Positions 14,378-26,023 of a DNA stretch of 64,000 nucleotides are shown here, in pieces. The notes beneath the pieces were generated by a model. It saw nothing but the letters and a program-made list of their open reading frames with translations. It was not told the origin of the DNA and did no database searches. The DNA is taken from contig OZ231128.1 in the NCBI GenBank assembly GCA_965153355.1, positions 45,074,001 to 45,138,000 on the forward strand, read 5' to 3'. A program made the translations under genes and the position numbers. The stretch is from Flaccisagitta enflata (lineage: Eukaryota; Chaetognatha; Sagittoidea; Aphragmophora). Position 1 is the stretch's first letter, and each line of letters opens with the position of its first letter.

Positions 14378-14980
14378 GACCCATTTTTTCTCGAGACTGT
14401 TGTAGCTAGAAAACATACTACAGCGCTATGTTGATACTATCATGTTGCTTAGAGAAAAAAATCATTTTCAAAATTCTTGGCTCAATTCTTGAAACGTCAA
14501 AATTGGCAATAAGTATAGAAAAATCAATTTCAAAATGACAATTCATGAAATCTGATCACAGATTCAGATTCCTCACAAAAAAGTAAGGATAGAGAGAGCT
14601 ATTTTTTTCAATATTTTTACCAGGAGCCTTTCAAATATTAAAAAAACTAACGAAAAGTGCAAAATTATTCTTTTGTTCGCTTTTTTAGGTTAAAAGTGGA
14701 TTTTTCATCATGTTCACATCATAACTTGAAAAAAAGAATTGTACTTTGTGTACCTATTTTTTCATGAAGAGTATGAATGTGTAATCAGATTTCAAAAAAA
14801 CTTCATTTTAAAATTGATTTTTTCATACTTTTTGCCGATTTTACGTTCGAGAATTGAGCCAAGAATTTTGAAAAATTTTTTTTTTCTTTTTACAACATGA
14901 TAGCAGATGGACTCTGCAGTCTGCAACAATATGGCGCTGTAGTATGTTTTCCGGCTACACAAGTCTCGGAAAAATGGGTC
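14378..14980. mobile_element. TA-flanked foldback element, 603 bp
   Basis: Inverted arms of about 200-250 bp begin GACCCATTTTT and include GAAAACATACTACAGCGC and CTTGGCTCAATTCT. TA is at both edges (14376-14377, 14981-14982). Non-coding. Mirrored at 38012-38614. Confidence 0.85.
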
Positions 14981-15139
14981 TATCATCCACGGACAGTCAG
15001 CTGTACCCGATGCCCTGCTAAAAGTGATTAAGTGAAAGTTGAGTATGAGCAAAGCAGCGGCCCTAAAGCCCCCAATGCAAAGGGCTATGTCCAGTAAGAC
15101 AGGGTTGAATTTCCATGATATTCCATGATAACTTTTTGC

Positions 15140-15242
15140 TTTGTCCGTCCAGGGTCATCGAGTTGAAAAGTGGAAACAGGCATTTCCGCCCCTGCCCACC
15201 CGTCCGCAACTGGTAATGGCCGTGTATCCGGCCTTGTTTCTT
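15140..15242 (-). mobile_element. Hairpin-ended short element lacking its hairpin end
   Basis: Minus strand: AACAAGGCCGGATACACGGC, CCAGTTGCGGACGGGTGGGC, then TTTCAACTCGATGACCC and GGACGGACAAAGC. It stops before the terminal hairpin. Mirrored on the plus strand at 37752-37854. Confidence 0.8.
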
Positions 15243-15518
15243 TTCAAGTCAAATCCCATGTTATCAAATGGGAATTTTACATTAGCACAGCTTCACTATG
15301 TCCAGTCCCTTGACAGGAACGCTAGTGGGGCTTTAGTGTTTTTGGAAAAATCGAGAAAAAAACAAGCCTCTATGTAGCCTCATACCTTAAATGTAGGAAC
15401 AGCCGAGCTTATATTAAATAAAACTTTTCATAAAAATGCTGGGCACGGCCTATTTACAACTCTCAACAACCAAATGCGGGAAGAAGGGTCATACTAGCAA
15501 GAGTTAGCAACTGCGTTG

Positions 15519-16034
<516 letters not shown>

Positions 16035-16178
16035 CCAAGTGACTCATCGTCTTTCATGATGGACCATGGAAAAAAATCCGTCCAGTTTCCCATGTTGATA
16101 ACACGAAATATCATTGAAACCCTCGTAACTGCAATCGAGTATCAAAAGGCTCAAGACAAGAAACTCATCTGGATTCTA

Positions 16179-16737
16179 CAGTATGATTCATATCGATTGT
16201 AACATTTTATGACGGCATAACTAATAAATTAAAAAAGATGATCAAAATCTGAAAAAAAATCTTTGATAAATAAGTTTGGCATTTTGTAATAATAGATATC
16301 CAGGACTTTTTAAGAAAATTTTATCCCTAAAATATGAAATATCCAAAAATCATGGGTTACAAAAAAAAAACCATTTTGTTACTTTGTCAAAAAAAAACTT
16401 TTCTTAAGATATCGAATAATTTCAAAGCTTTTGATGTCAGATAGGTCTCAAATATAAAATATATTGATGCAGTTTATAGTTTAACTAAAAATAATCGCAA
16501 TTGGATACAATTTGATAAAAAAAGAATGAAAAAAAATTTTTTTTAACATAATTTGCCATAGAATCTCTTTTTTATAAAAACTATTCGATAGAACTATTTG
16601 ATAGAAAAGCCTCAAAACTGATTGATCATAAAATGCCAAGCAATAAATTTTCATATGCTTTCTACAAAATTGAATTATCTTTATTATTTTTTTATCAATG
16701 CCGTCATAAAATGTTACAGTTGAGATGGATCATACTG
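16179..16737. mobile_element. TA-flanked foldback element, CAGTATGAT ends, 559 bp
   Basis: Ends CAGTATGATTCATATCGATT and CAGTATGATCCATCTCAACT, followed in both by GTAACATTTTATGACGGCAT. TA occurs at 16177-16178 and 16738-16739. AT-rich, non-coding interior. Mirrored at 36517-37075 with identical length. Confidence 0.88.
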
Positions 16738-16842
16738 TAGAAGCCCAAGTTTTCAATGACCAAATAAAGTTGTCATATTTGGACGGAATCTGTCGACTGC
16801 CTCCAAATCATAACTTTTTTTATAGATTATTGCCGTCGTGTA

Positions 16843-17395
16843 CAGTAGATCTCGTCTAGACTTGAGCAAATGGGGGCAAGCATTAAGGAAAAACAGATGA
16901 AAGTAGGAGGCTAATATTTGGAATATTAACTAATAAAAGAATGATTTATTCCCCACAATACTCGGTTGCCATGGAAACATTTCCATATATTCTCGCTAAA
17001 ATATCCATATTTTCTTAAATCTTTTTAATGAATATTGCTTAAAATCAAATTTGCTACAACTTTTCCCTCAATATTTTGTAAGAATATTGTTTGTTTGACC
17101 ATTGCTAGGGAGCGTATCAATGTATGACAACCCCTAGCAACTGCTAAAGGAGTAACATTCTTACGGAACATACTGTGAGAAAGTTTTAGCTAGTTTGATT
17201 CTTAGCATTGTTCCCTTAAAAATTTTTTTCAAAATATTGATATTTTAGCGTAAATACATGAAAATGCGTTTCTATGGCAACCAACTGTCATGGACAATAA
17301 AACATTATTCTATATTCCAAATATCAATCCCCTGGCCTCTTTTATTTTCCTACAATGCTTGCCCCCATTATCTCAAGTATAGACGAGATCTACTG
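16843..17395. mobile_element. TA-flanked foldback element, CAGTAGATC ends, 553 bp
   Basis: Near-complete foldback: CAGTAGATCTCGTCTA at both ends, then GGGGGCAAGCATT, GGTTGCCATGGAAAC-like and TTTGCTACAACTTT-like segments in each arm, meeting at a centre with CCCTAGCAACTGCTAAAGG. TA at 16841-16842 and 17396-17397. The centre is clearly related to the element at 54960-55561, although the ends differ. Mirrored at 35859-36411. Confidence 0.88.
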
Positions 17396-17397
17396 TA

Positions 17398-18105
17398 CGT
17401 AACAACTCCCGACGATCTAGTTAATCATGCACAAGGCGACGCGTGCGACTGTGTGTCCGCATCTCGTGGGTGGGTCGGTCCGGTAGGTTTCAAGATATCG
17501 ATATCCTGACGGTGACACGCACAAGATGAGTTGGTTCTGTCTCTTGATGATGATCCGGGTATCTCGTCCCACATATCACGTGACGCGTTCGGTCGGGTAG
17601 TGGCAGTAGAACGAAAGCTTTTTTGTTCATTGAGAAGTGACGCAGAAAAACTATTAGTGAAGACTTGAAAAAGTTGTCACGGATGGGTACTTTCAGAAAA
17701 AGACGGGCAGATGGACAGACAGATGAACAGGCAAACAAAAATGTTTTAAACGACCTTGGAATAGTTTGAAACGCCTTTAAAACATGAAAACTACCTTTAA
17801 AACAACTGTCGGGGGATGGACGGACCGACCGTGAAAAATCGCGCGGTTAAAATGGCTTTAAAATACATCAGCAGAATTGGAGCACGCATCGTATGCGCTT
17901 TAATAATCGCAGCAAAAATATCAAAATGACGGCGAATATGATGATGCAATTCCGTCATCGCAGCAAGTTTTAATGTATCGCACGCAATCTAAGGGGGCTA
18001 ACTCGGATCATAGAAGTAGAACAAGTGTGATCAACCATCATATTGCGAAGTCCATGCAACAGGAAATGAATTTGAATTGTCAGTGTTGGACACAAAGATG
18101 ACAAT
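17398..18105. other. Left arm, no supported gene
   Basis: GTTTTAAA/ACGCCTTTAAAAC motifs recur around 17740-17870, but no ordered repeat or gene is recognised. Confidence 0.45.
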
Positions 18106-18107
18106 AA

Positions 18108-18293
<186 letters not shown>

Positions 18294-18299
18294 GAAAAA

Positions 18300-19063
18300 G
18301 GAGATTAATTAAGGATTGGTCGTTGTGAGGTCAAAGGATTCCATCCAGGTGCTCTGCCATCCCAGGTGCTGCCTCTGTCAACATCTAGAGGCTGTAAAGG
18401 AAAACTCCGAAAGCAGCTTTCCTTCGCAGTGAGAGAAAATCCGAAAGAAGACAAACTAGAGAGAAAGAGAAACGAGGCCAAGTAGGCCAATGTTGCGTCC
18501 TCAACAAAAATATCTTACTAATAAACAAATAATAAAATTATAAAAAAAATTAAGAAATCAAACCAGTTCTACTCTTTCAATGAAAAATCCTCCGATTAAT
18601 CGCCAATAATATGTATAATTAACTGACCCACCGACCAACAGACTGTCAGAGAGACACCACCTCTCAAAGAGATGCGAGGACGCATTTTAAAAAAGAGCTC
18701 AAGATGTAAAGAGAGAAGGATGAGGAGGATCTAGACTCTAGAGGAGGAGCTGAAATAAAAGTAGAAGAGAAAGAAAAAGCGGAAAATTTCAGCAGATGCA
18801 GAACTTTGCAAAAATCGAAAACAAAAATCTGCAAATGCAGGTCTATCTTAGGCAAACACAGAATCCGAAAGTTTTGTGATTTGAGTTTTATCCCCGACAA
18901 AAGTAACCAATCAGACCAAAGAAATGAAAATTCCTTTCTCTATCTACTATTCTCAGCTTCGACACTACTCCAATTTATGTAACCATTAATTGTGCAATCG
19001 TAAAAGCAAAACCACTGCCCGCAGAGGGAGTAGGCCTCGCCTTATTAAAATTCTATCGTTGAG
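18300..19063. other. Left arm, nothing recognised
   Basis: No supported gene, RNA or ordered repeat. Confidence 0.4.
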
Positions 19064-19206
19064 AAACAAGGCCGGATATGCGGCAACTTTAGTCGCGTGC
19101 GGAAGGGTAGGCTCAGTGGAGCAGACCACCCACGCACTCGGGCAGGAGAGAGGGGACAAGAAAAAAAACAAGGTCATTGGACCAACGTCGCGTGCGTCGA
19201 AAAAGA
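19064..19206 (+). mobile_element. Hairpin-ended short element, diverged
   Basis: Begins AACAAGGCCGGATATGCGGC, then TAGTCGCGTGCGGAAGGGTA and GGCTCAGTGG, and ends near ACGTCGCGTGCGTCG. This is a diverged member. Mirrored at 34193-34335. Confidence 0.65.
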
Positions 19207-20610
19207 CAAAAAGACAGACAGACATCCGCTATCCGCTATCTTTGACCGACCAACTACACCTGACCAACCAAACAATGCTTAAGCAACTACACTTAACGGT
19301 CACGGACCAACTACGCTTGACAAACCAACTACGCTGGACAGACCGACTATGCCGGACAGACTTCGCACATCAGACCCATCCACCGTCGTTCCACCATTAT
19401 CACACGCCTTAAATTAGAGTCAGCCTTGGAATGTATTTTGTCTCGGTCAAAAATTACTGACAAATGGAAGGACCAACCGACCAAAAAGTGGCATAGCAAA
19501 GCAAGTGACAAAAGTAAGTGTGGGATGAACAGGCTGACAAAGCGAGGTACACAGATGCGTGTAGGAAACAAAGCTTATTCAAGTCGCATTTCAAACGAAG
19601 ATCGTTTTCAATTCGCTCTAAAACTGCAAGAACGAGGTAAATATGAATTATAAAACAATATTTTCCACTTTTGAGCCAAAATTCTGGTAAAAACACGTTT
19701 TACAGTTGGACCGAGATTGATTTGGGTAATATATCTTCAATTTATAAAGGACAGTAAAACTTAACGACAAAACTCAAAACGCTGCTTTGTCGAGAGGGTG
19801 GTTTAGATAGCTGCACTACAACCGCACTGATATAGTAACCGAAAGCTCAACAATGCAATGGAAGACTTTTCCTACTAATTTTTCACTATCATAACAATTG
19901 ACAAACATCAATGACATATCATCTAAAGCAGTAGGGTAAAGTTGGAACTGATTGCTTAAGAACAGTCAGACCCCGCCGACCGAACCTTTAGGAACCAGAG
20001 AGTCGCGATATAGTGATACAGGCAGATTGAAGGCACAATATAGTTACATTACACAGGCCAAGCAGGTAATGAATAGCAGAATGAGGACTGGATAGGTGTG
20101 AAACAACGCCACCGTAAAAGGCACCGTCACTGGACCACCGTAATTGCCATAAAGAACGGAGGGTCGACGCGGCAAGGATCAAAGAAATAAAAGACTCACG
20201 TGACCGGCGATGATAGGTGAAGCAAGGCCGAGAGGAAGAAGAAAAGCCGAAAGAATGGACAATGATTGAGGGGGTGGAGAAGTTTCGTCCATGAAAAAAA
20301 AACACAAAGAGAGGCGAGAACAGTTATAAATATATTTTTGCAGTACCAACTCGTGATGAAGTGACTGAAGGACTGGAGCAGACTGAACTGAGCAGTGAAA
20401 TCACTTATCATTGGGCAGGGGCAGAGGTGTGGAAAAATAAATAAAGACAAGTGCTTAGCATCAAGACATTAATCGAACAGGTATCTTTAAAAACCGATGA
20501 AAGCGAAAAAGTTCCCAGTCCAGCGCTGTTACGGTTTGGCAATCAGATTTACTTTCACAAATTACTTCATCTTAATGGTCTTGAGCTCGCTCACGCTACT
20601 GAACTTGAAA
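19207..20610. other. Left arm, no supported gene
   Basis: A short array of CAACTACRCTTGAC-like phrases at 19240-19360 is the only order seen. The ORFs have no recognisable domain. Confidence 0.4.
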
Positions 20611-20611
20611 A

Positions 20612-21215
20612 TTAGGAGGAATCATTGCCCACTTTTTTAGTATTTCATCGTTTTCAAGGTCGAGTTGTGCCAATACGTGCGCCTCGCTGATCAGGAGTAT
20701 ATGAATCAGGGAACGAATGGATGAATGAATGAATGAATGAATGAATGAATGATTGAATAAATGAATGAATAAAAAAATAAATGAATGAATTTGGGGATAC
20801 AAGAAGGTTGTAAGGAAGAGGCTTTGGTATCAGTCGATTTGTGTGGTTTCCACATTTGTGCGTCGGTCCGACAGACCGACGGATGGACTTTGGACAGAAA
20901 ACTTCTTTAAAGCACATAAAAAAGAAGAATCATTGCCCATTTTTGATTATTTCATCATTTACAATGTCGAGGTATGCCAATACGTGCGCCTCGCTGATTA
21001 GGAACATATGAATGAGAGAACGAATGAATGAATGAATAAATAAATGTATGAATAAAAAAATGTATGAATAAAAAAATGAATGAATATGGAAAGACAAGAT
21101 GGTTGTAAGAAGGCTTTGACATCAGTCGATTTGAGTTCTTGCCACATTAGTGCGATGGACCGACAGACCTACGGATGGAAATTGGACAGACAACCTCTTT
21201 AAGTCTAAGGCACAT
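20612..21215. repeat. ~300 bp segment in two tandem copies with (GAAT)n
   Basis: AATCATTGCCCA, CCAATACGTGCGCCTCGCTG, a GAATGAATGAAT tract, then CAGTCGATTTG and CGACAGACC occur in the same order at about 20620-20900 and 20928-21200. Mirrored at 32185-32790. Confidence 0.85.
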
Positions 21216-22340
21216 AAAAATTTGAGAACTGAATCAATTCAATTCAGTTCAAAACCGGTCTCTCGAAGAAATCATAGAACTATGTTTTCAAAATAATCTT
21301 AGTGTGGAATGAAAGCCTCAATAGACAATAAAAACAAAGGTTAAAATCCAGTGATTCATCAAAACTAGGAGCTTTTCCATAAAGATGATAAAAACGGAAG
21401 GAAAATCCCTAAAGCTAACTCAATGCAACCCCTCCCCCTGCATATTTTTCCCCATTTATTCTGTCTTCCACATGTGTATGGCCAAACGACTTTTTAACAA
21501 GTGTTCGAAGAGCAGGCAGCTCTCAGAGCTCCTCTCCGACAGGAATGAAGATCAATCAAGTCTTAATTGAAGGCGTCACGAAATAAAACCTACTTAATGG
21601 TAATGAGTGCCGAATTCGACCCGATCCCGCATTTACCTTTTTAACGCCTCTGATGAAGGGGATGACCGAAGACGACGACGGCGATGACGGCGACGACGAA
21701 GAATGAGATCATGGACACACAAAGAAGAGGTACAGTTTCAATGCGACGCGGGGATGATGATGCATGACGATGATGAACCGGACGCGGGAATCTCGAATGT
21801 TTCCTCTGAAAACAAACGCGAAACACGAATCGAATTTGATTGCAGCCAAAATCGGGCCAAGTGTAATTTTAAACCGTCCCAATTGAAGAGTTTATAAAAG
21901 AGCAATTTGGTTTGATTAAAAAAGGGCAACTATAAAAAGTAAAAGAAAGATCCAAGTATTTCATTAAATTCCAAATGTTGGTAGAATACAAATTTCATAC
22001 ATAACAATTCCAGTAAATATTCCCGCCCAACTTCCCAATATTAAAACCATAGTAAATTTCAGACAAAGTGAGATTTTTATGCATCAATTGAGAAGTTTTA
22101 AACATCATAGTGCTTCAATCTTTTTTCTACCCTAACTACAATCTTCTTTTTAATAGAACATGTTATTTGTTGTGAGGCTCAAACTTTTTTGACATTTTTG
22201 ATTCTTTTTTAATTGCTTCTTTTTTAATTGCTAACTTGTACCGAAACATTTTTTTTGGTTATTTAACTATAATCTTCGGCTATAACAAGATGAGAAACAT
22301 CAACCAAAAGGTCTATTTAAAACAAATTAAGTTATTTAAT
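21216..22340. other. Left arm, no supported gene
   Basis: GATGACGAC-rich stretch near 21655-21780, otherwise AT-rich. Nothing recognised. Confidence 0.4.
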
Positions 22341-22354
22341 AAATGCAGCATGTC

Positions 22355-23010
22355 TCTGCCCAAGCTGACTCACCGATGGTCTCAGCCCAAGCTGACTCAC
22401 CGATGGTCTCAGCCCAAGCTGACTCACCGATGGTCTCAGCCCAAGCTGACTCACCGATGGTCTCAGCCCAAGCTGACTCACCGATGGTCTCAGCCCAAGC
22501 TGACTCACCGATGGTCTCAGCCCAAGCTGACTCACCGATGGTCTCAGCCCAAGCTGACTCACCGATGGTCTCAGCCCAAGCTGACTCACCGATGGTCTCA
22601 GCCCAAGCTGACTCACCGATGGTCTCAGCCCAAGCTCAATGGTCTCAGCCCAAGCTGACTCACCAATGGTATCTGACTCACCACCAACTCACCGGTCTCA
22701 GCCCAAGCTGACTCACCAATCGTCTCAGCCCAAGCTGACTCACCAATCGTCTCAGCCCAAGCTGACTCACCGATGGTCTCAGCCCAAGCTGACTCACCGA
22801 TGGTCTCAGCCCAAGCTGACTCACCAATGGTCTCAGCCCAAGCTGACTCACCGACGGTCTCAGCCCAAGCTGACTCACCGATGGTCTCAGACCAAGCTGA
22901 CTCACCGATGGTCTCAGCCCAAGCTGACTCACTGATGGTCCCAGCCCAAGCTGATTCAACAATGGTCTCAGCCCAAGCTGATTCAACGATGGCCTCAGCC
23001 CAGGCTCATC
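22355..23010. repeat. 27 bp minisatellite, ~23 units, left copy
   Basis: Unit core CTGACTCACCGATGGTCTCA plus GCCCAAG; 27 bp is a multiple of three. Several frames on both strands therefore stay open and give 9-residue repeats. An irregular section lies at about 22634-22700. The array is downstream of the 3' end of the gene at 23271-23673 (minus strand). It is non-coding as far as can be judged. Confidence 0.95.
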
Positions 23011-23270
23011 CATTGTTGATAACTTTATAACTAAGTGTGCCCTTGGCACTATTGATAATATTGACCTCGCTAACATTACCCAAATTTCAAGTTAATTTAT
23101 GGATCCTGTGATCACGAGCAAATGGACCGACCAAACGAGAAATGACTAAAAGATTTTGATCGGTTTAAAATGGCTTAATACAGTTACATGGCGACTGGAC
23201 TAGAGCAATGGAGCTCTAATATACTAAACAATGAAGATTGCAGGAACTGAAAACAAGCATCCGGAATGAA

Positions 23271-23673
23271 TCAGATCCACGTTGTCCCGCCTTGAGAGTC
23301 TTCGTAAATCTTAGGACAGCAGTTTTCGTATGTATCACCATCGTCGCAGCAACAGCAGCAGCAAAAGTTTGGACATCCGTAACGACAGCATACGCCGCAC
23401 CACACGAATAGCCAAGGCCAAAATACCACGCTGAGCAAGAAGTGAACTGCAAACCAAACACCAATCCAATTTCAAAAGAGTTGAACAATATTTATCTTGG
23501 GATAAATGATTTTGAGGTAGATCATGGATTTAAAATGACCAGCTTAAAATGAACAGGAAAATCGAAACAAGCTCACCCAAATGATTGGCTTTCCGCTTAT
23601 ATCTCCGCGGCCCTCCGCCACCGTTAATATTGATGGCAGTAACTTGCGGCGCTTGAGCAACGGGCGCCGCCAT
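23271..23673 (-). CDS. Small membrane protein with Cys-rich tail, 90 aa, left copy (2 exons)
   Basis: Minus-strand CDS joining 23577-23673 and 23271-23446. Splice sites: donor GTGAGC after TTTGG, acceptor TTTGCAG; phase 1 is kept across the junction. The 90-residue product has a short polar N-terminus (AININGGGGPRRYKRKANH), one hydrophobic segment at about residues 33-52 and a Cys-dense tail with six consecutive Cys, then DDGDTYENCCPKIYED, ending GGTTWI. Polar basic N-side, one span and a Cys tail suggest a small membrane-anchored protein, possibly metal binding or palmitoylated; this is inference. I do not recognise the family. The intron is 130 bp. The ATG was chosen as the first in frame after a possible acceptor CCTGCAG; extension upstream is possible. 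The coding sequence is mirrored at 29717-30119, and the two copies diverge from the central spacer. Confidence 0.75.
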
Positions 23674-24117
23674 CACTGCAGGTTGAACCTTTATAGAGAA
23701 AGATATACAGTTAAGCTTCCATTTCGATTGAAAGACCTGATTCCTCGGATGATTACTGTGTATCAAATGCATTAACTTTATTCAGAGAATTAATTTTTAA
23801 AATCTTACAACTCAAGTAAAAAGTGCGACCACATCAGTGGACATGATAAATGTAATTGCATCTTTTTGAATCAAATTAGAAAATCCTGGTAAGGTCAATA
23901 TTTGTCAAACTAGTTGATGTTGAGTAAAATAATTGGCTGTTCTGCCTTATGACTAGAAGGACCGGTTGGTTTCATGCCCCACAAAGAAACTTCCCCCATT
24001 GGCGCAATGGACATTTGCGCTAGGGGCCTCCTTCACCAGCGCTGGTGTGTTTCTGGCCTCATTGCCTTAGTTACATTCTGGCTTTTGCAAACATGCTATC
24101 TTGGGCGCAGTTAGTTT

Positions 24118-24165
24118 TCTTAGCGCATTAGCGCACCAAGACATAAGCGCATTAGCGCAAGTTCA
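24118..24165. repeat. Short direct repeat AAGCGCATTAGCGCA
   Basis: TTAGCGCATTAGCGCACC is followed by ATAAGCGCATTAGCGCAAG. Each half is itself close to palindromic (GCGC flanks). Mirrored at 29229-29276. Confidence 0.7.
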
Positions 24166-24308
24166 TTTCCTGGTTGCTCTCTGCCCCAGAACAGTAGAAA
24201 CATTTTTTTAAGGGTTAAGACTTCATGCACTGAGTTGAACAAGCTCATAGGAGTGCGCTTGTGTTAGTTTATGCGTGTATGAGTGTGTGTTTGTGCATGC
24301 GTGAGAGC

Positions 24309-24311
<3 letters not shown>

Positions 24312-24384
<73 letters not shown>
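24312..24384. repeat. (GA)n microsatellite
   Basis: About 72 bp of GA. In the mirror arm (29032-29078) it is shorter and about 45 bp of adjacent unique sequence is absent. Confidence 0.96.
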
Positions 24385-24386
<2 letters not shown>

Positions 24387-24728
24387 GAGAAAGAAAGAGA
24401 GAAATGTGGAATATCGTTGATATTTTGGTGGTTTTGCGCCTCTGTACTTTCGTTATTCCATTTTGTCTTCCCGTTGATTGCTATTCTATTATTGCTTGTT
24501 TGATATATTGGTTTTCTGAATGCCTTCTTCCTTTCAGTTAAACAGTATATCGTTACTAGCAATGTTACCTGGAACACTTTTGGAGATTACAGTGGAACCT
24601 GTGGTGAGTGGAGTTTGATGACATTTGTTGACTATACTTGAGTTGGTATTTGAGGTAGTTTTTACTGTACATAACAATAGTTAGCTAGCTTAGGTTTAAT
24701 CATCTTTCTCCTACCTTTTTTCCTTTCT

Positions 24729-24730
<2 letters not shown>

Positions 24731-24784
<54 letters not shown>
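24731..24784. repeat. (CT)n at the inner left palindrome boundary
   Basis: About 52 bp of CT. Left of it the sequence is mirrored at 28734 onwards. Right of it the sequence is unique to the spacer. Confidence 0.95.
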
Positions 24785-24786
<2 letters not shown>

Positions 24787-25233
24787 CGTTGCCGATGCCG
24801 CGCACTGGCGAAACGACGCCGTCAGGAGCATATCTCGTCTTTTTAACAACGGTACGAAATGTGACGATAATTTGAAACAGTTTAACATTATACGGCGTTT
24901 TTCCCTAATAACGTTTCTTATTCAAATATCGAAAATTTATCCTTATTATATTCCAGTATGGACACTGCTACAAGAGGTTGGCATTCGCGAGTCCGTTTTC
25001 GACCGACACGGCTCCAGAAACGTGAGATGGCAGGTCGAAGCCAAAGAGTTAATTTTTCTACGACTTTCATGGCGTTAATGAATGCAATCGTGAGGTAGAC
25101 CGAAGCAAATCGCCGATCGTTAACAACGATTTTTTAATTATAGCCGATTAGTCCATTCCCAGAGGCGTGGAGATTCCCAGGCAGTCCAACGTCGCTTGTC
25201 TTTTCCGCCGATCAATCCGGGAGAGTGAGCCGA

Positions 25234-25641
25234 TTATGACGCCATTGCGCAGTCGTCGTCGCCGTTTGGTGATGGAAATTCCACGTCGACGAGATGTTCT
25301 GCCATCACTGTCTTCAGCTCGATGGTCATGTCGTCTTTTGATGCAATTATCTCGAAAGATCGCTTGTTGAGAGTGAGATTGTAGCCATTTGTGCCTTCGA
25401 CTAACACGTCTGCCACTTCTCTCTCTCCTTCAACTGTTTTCTCAAGGGTAGTAATTCGCATGCTCATCGTTTTCCCTTTCAGTTTTAATTTGCGACATAG
25501 GTCCTTCGATACCACGTGGCGTTGGCGCCACCGCGAGGAGCGCCATACAGCATTTCCTCCATCGAGTATCAGCACAGATAAAACCGCACGCTCCGTCGTC
25601 GCCGCCAACTTTGAAGCAAAAGTTGGTGATGGCGCCTCCTG
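25234..25641 (-). pseudogene. Damaged retropepsin-like (DUF1758-type) region after the BEL/Pao gag
   Basis: In the same frame as the zinc-knuckle segment, but after an in-frame TGA at 25642-25644. A stretch with KDLCRKLKLKGKTMSMRITT resembles the part of BEL/Pao aspartic protease domains that follows the catalytic Asp-x-Gly motif. The catalytic motif itself cannot be read in one frame: pieces occur in three frames around 25515-25580, which implies at least two small indels. The frame ends at 25234 with no reverse transcriptase downstream. I read this as a decayed protease start. The family call rests on pattern memory, not a search. Confidence 0.55.
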
Positions 25642-26023
25642 TCACGCATTTCCGGCATCTTTTACTTCGCCGGCTTTCTCTTCCGATTGTTTGCCGGCGT
25701 CGTTCGGTTCCGGATGTACCAACTGGTGATGAGCGAGATCGCATTTGTTGCAACGTATCGCCGACGTACACGTCTTGGCCAAGTGACCATGCTCCAGGCA
25801 TTTGAAGCATAATCCTTGGTTTTTGTTGAACTTCCGGCGTTCTGACGGCTGCAACTCGCGATAGTAGGGCAGTCCGTCAATTTGCGTAGCGTCGCAACGA
25901 GGGCAGTGGCCTTCTTGGGTTTTGGCGCCATCACGCCTTCGCCCGCCGCACTTGAGATGTTGCGGACACTTTGGCGGTCGCGGACATTTTCCTTGAAAGG
26001 CTGCGGTTGTAACCTGACAAATG
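25642..26023 (-). CDS. gag: BEL/Pao gag, zinc-knuckle (nucleocapsid) segment
   Basis: The frame is +1 relative to the upstream gag ORF and begins immediately after it. Cys/His clusters in order: CPRPPKCPQHLKC, GHCPRCDATQ, LCFKCLEHGHLAKTC (a C-x2-C-x4-H-x4-C knuckle) and RCNKCDLAHHQLVH (C-x2-C-x3-HH-x3-LH). The ELQPSERRKF spacing before the CCHC knuckle is typical of BEL/Pao and Pao-type gag proteins, where these bind nucleic acid. The segment stops at TGA 25642-25644. It is either the second part of a frameshifted gag or the result of a one-base mutation. Confidence 0.8.

Noticed and set aside
22355-23010. CRISPR-like array
   Set aside because: The repeats are directly abutting with no unique spacers, and the genome is eukaryotic.
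22236-23076. Proteins with 9-residue repeats (QPKLTHRWS, SVSQLGLRP)
   Set aside because: Arise from a 27 bp minisatellite open in several frames on both strands. No initiation context, domain or splice evidence favours any one frame.
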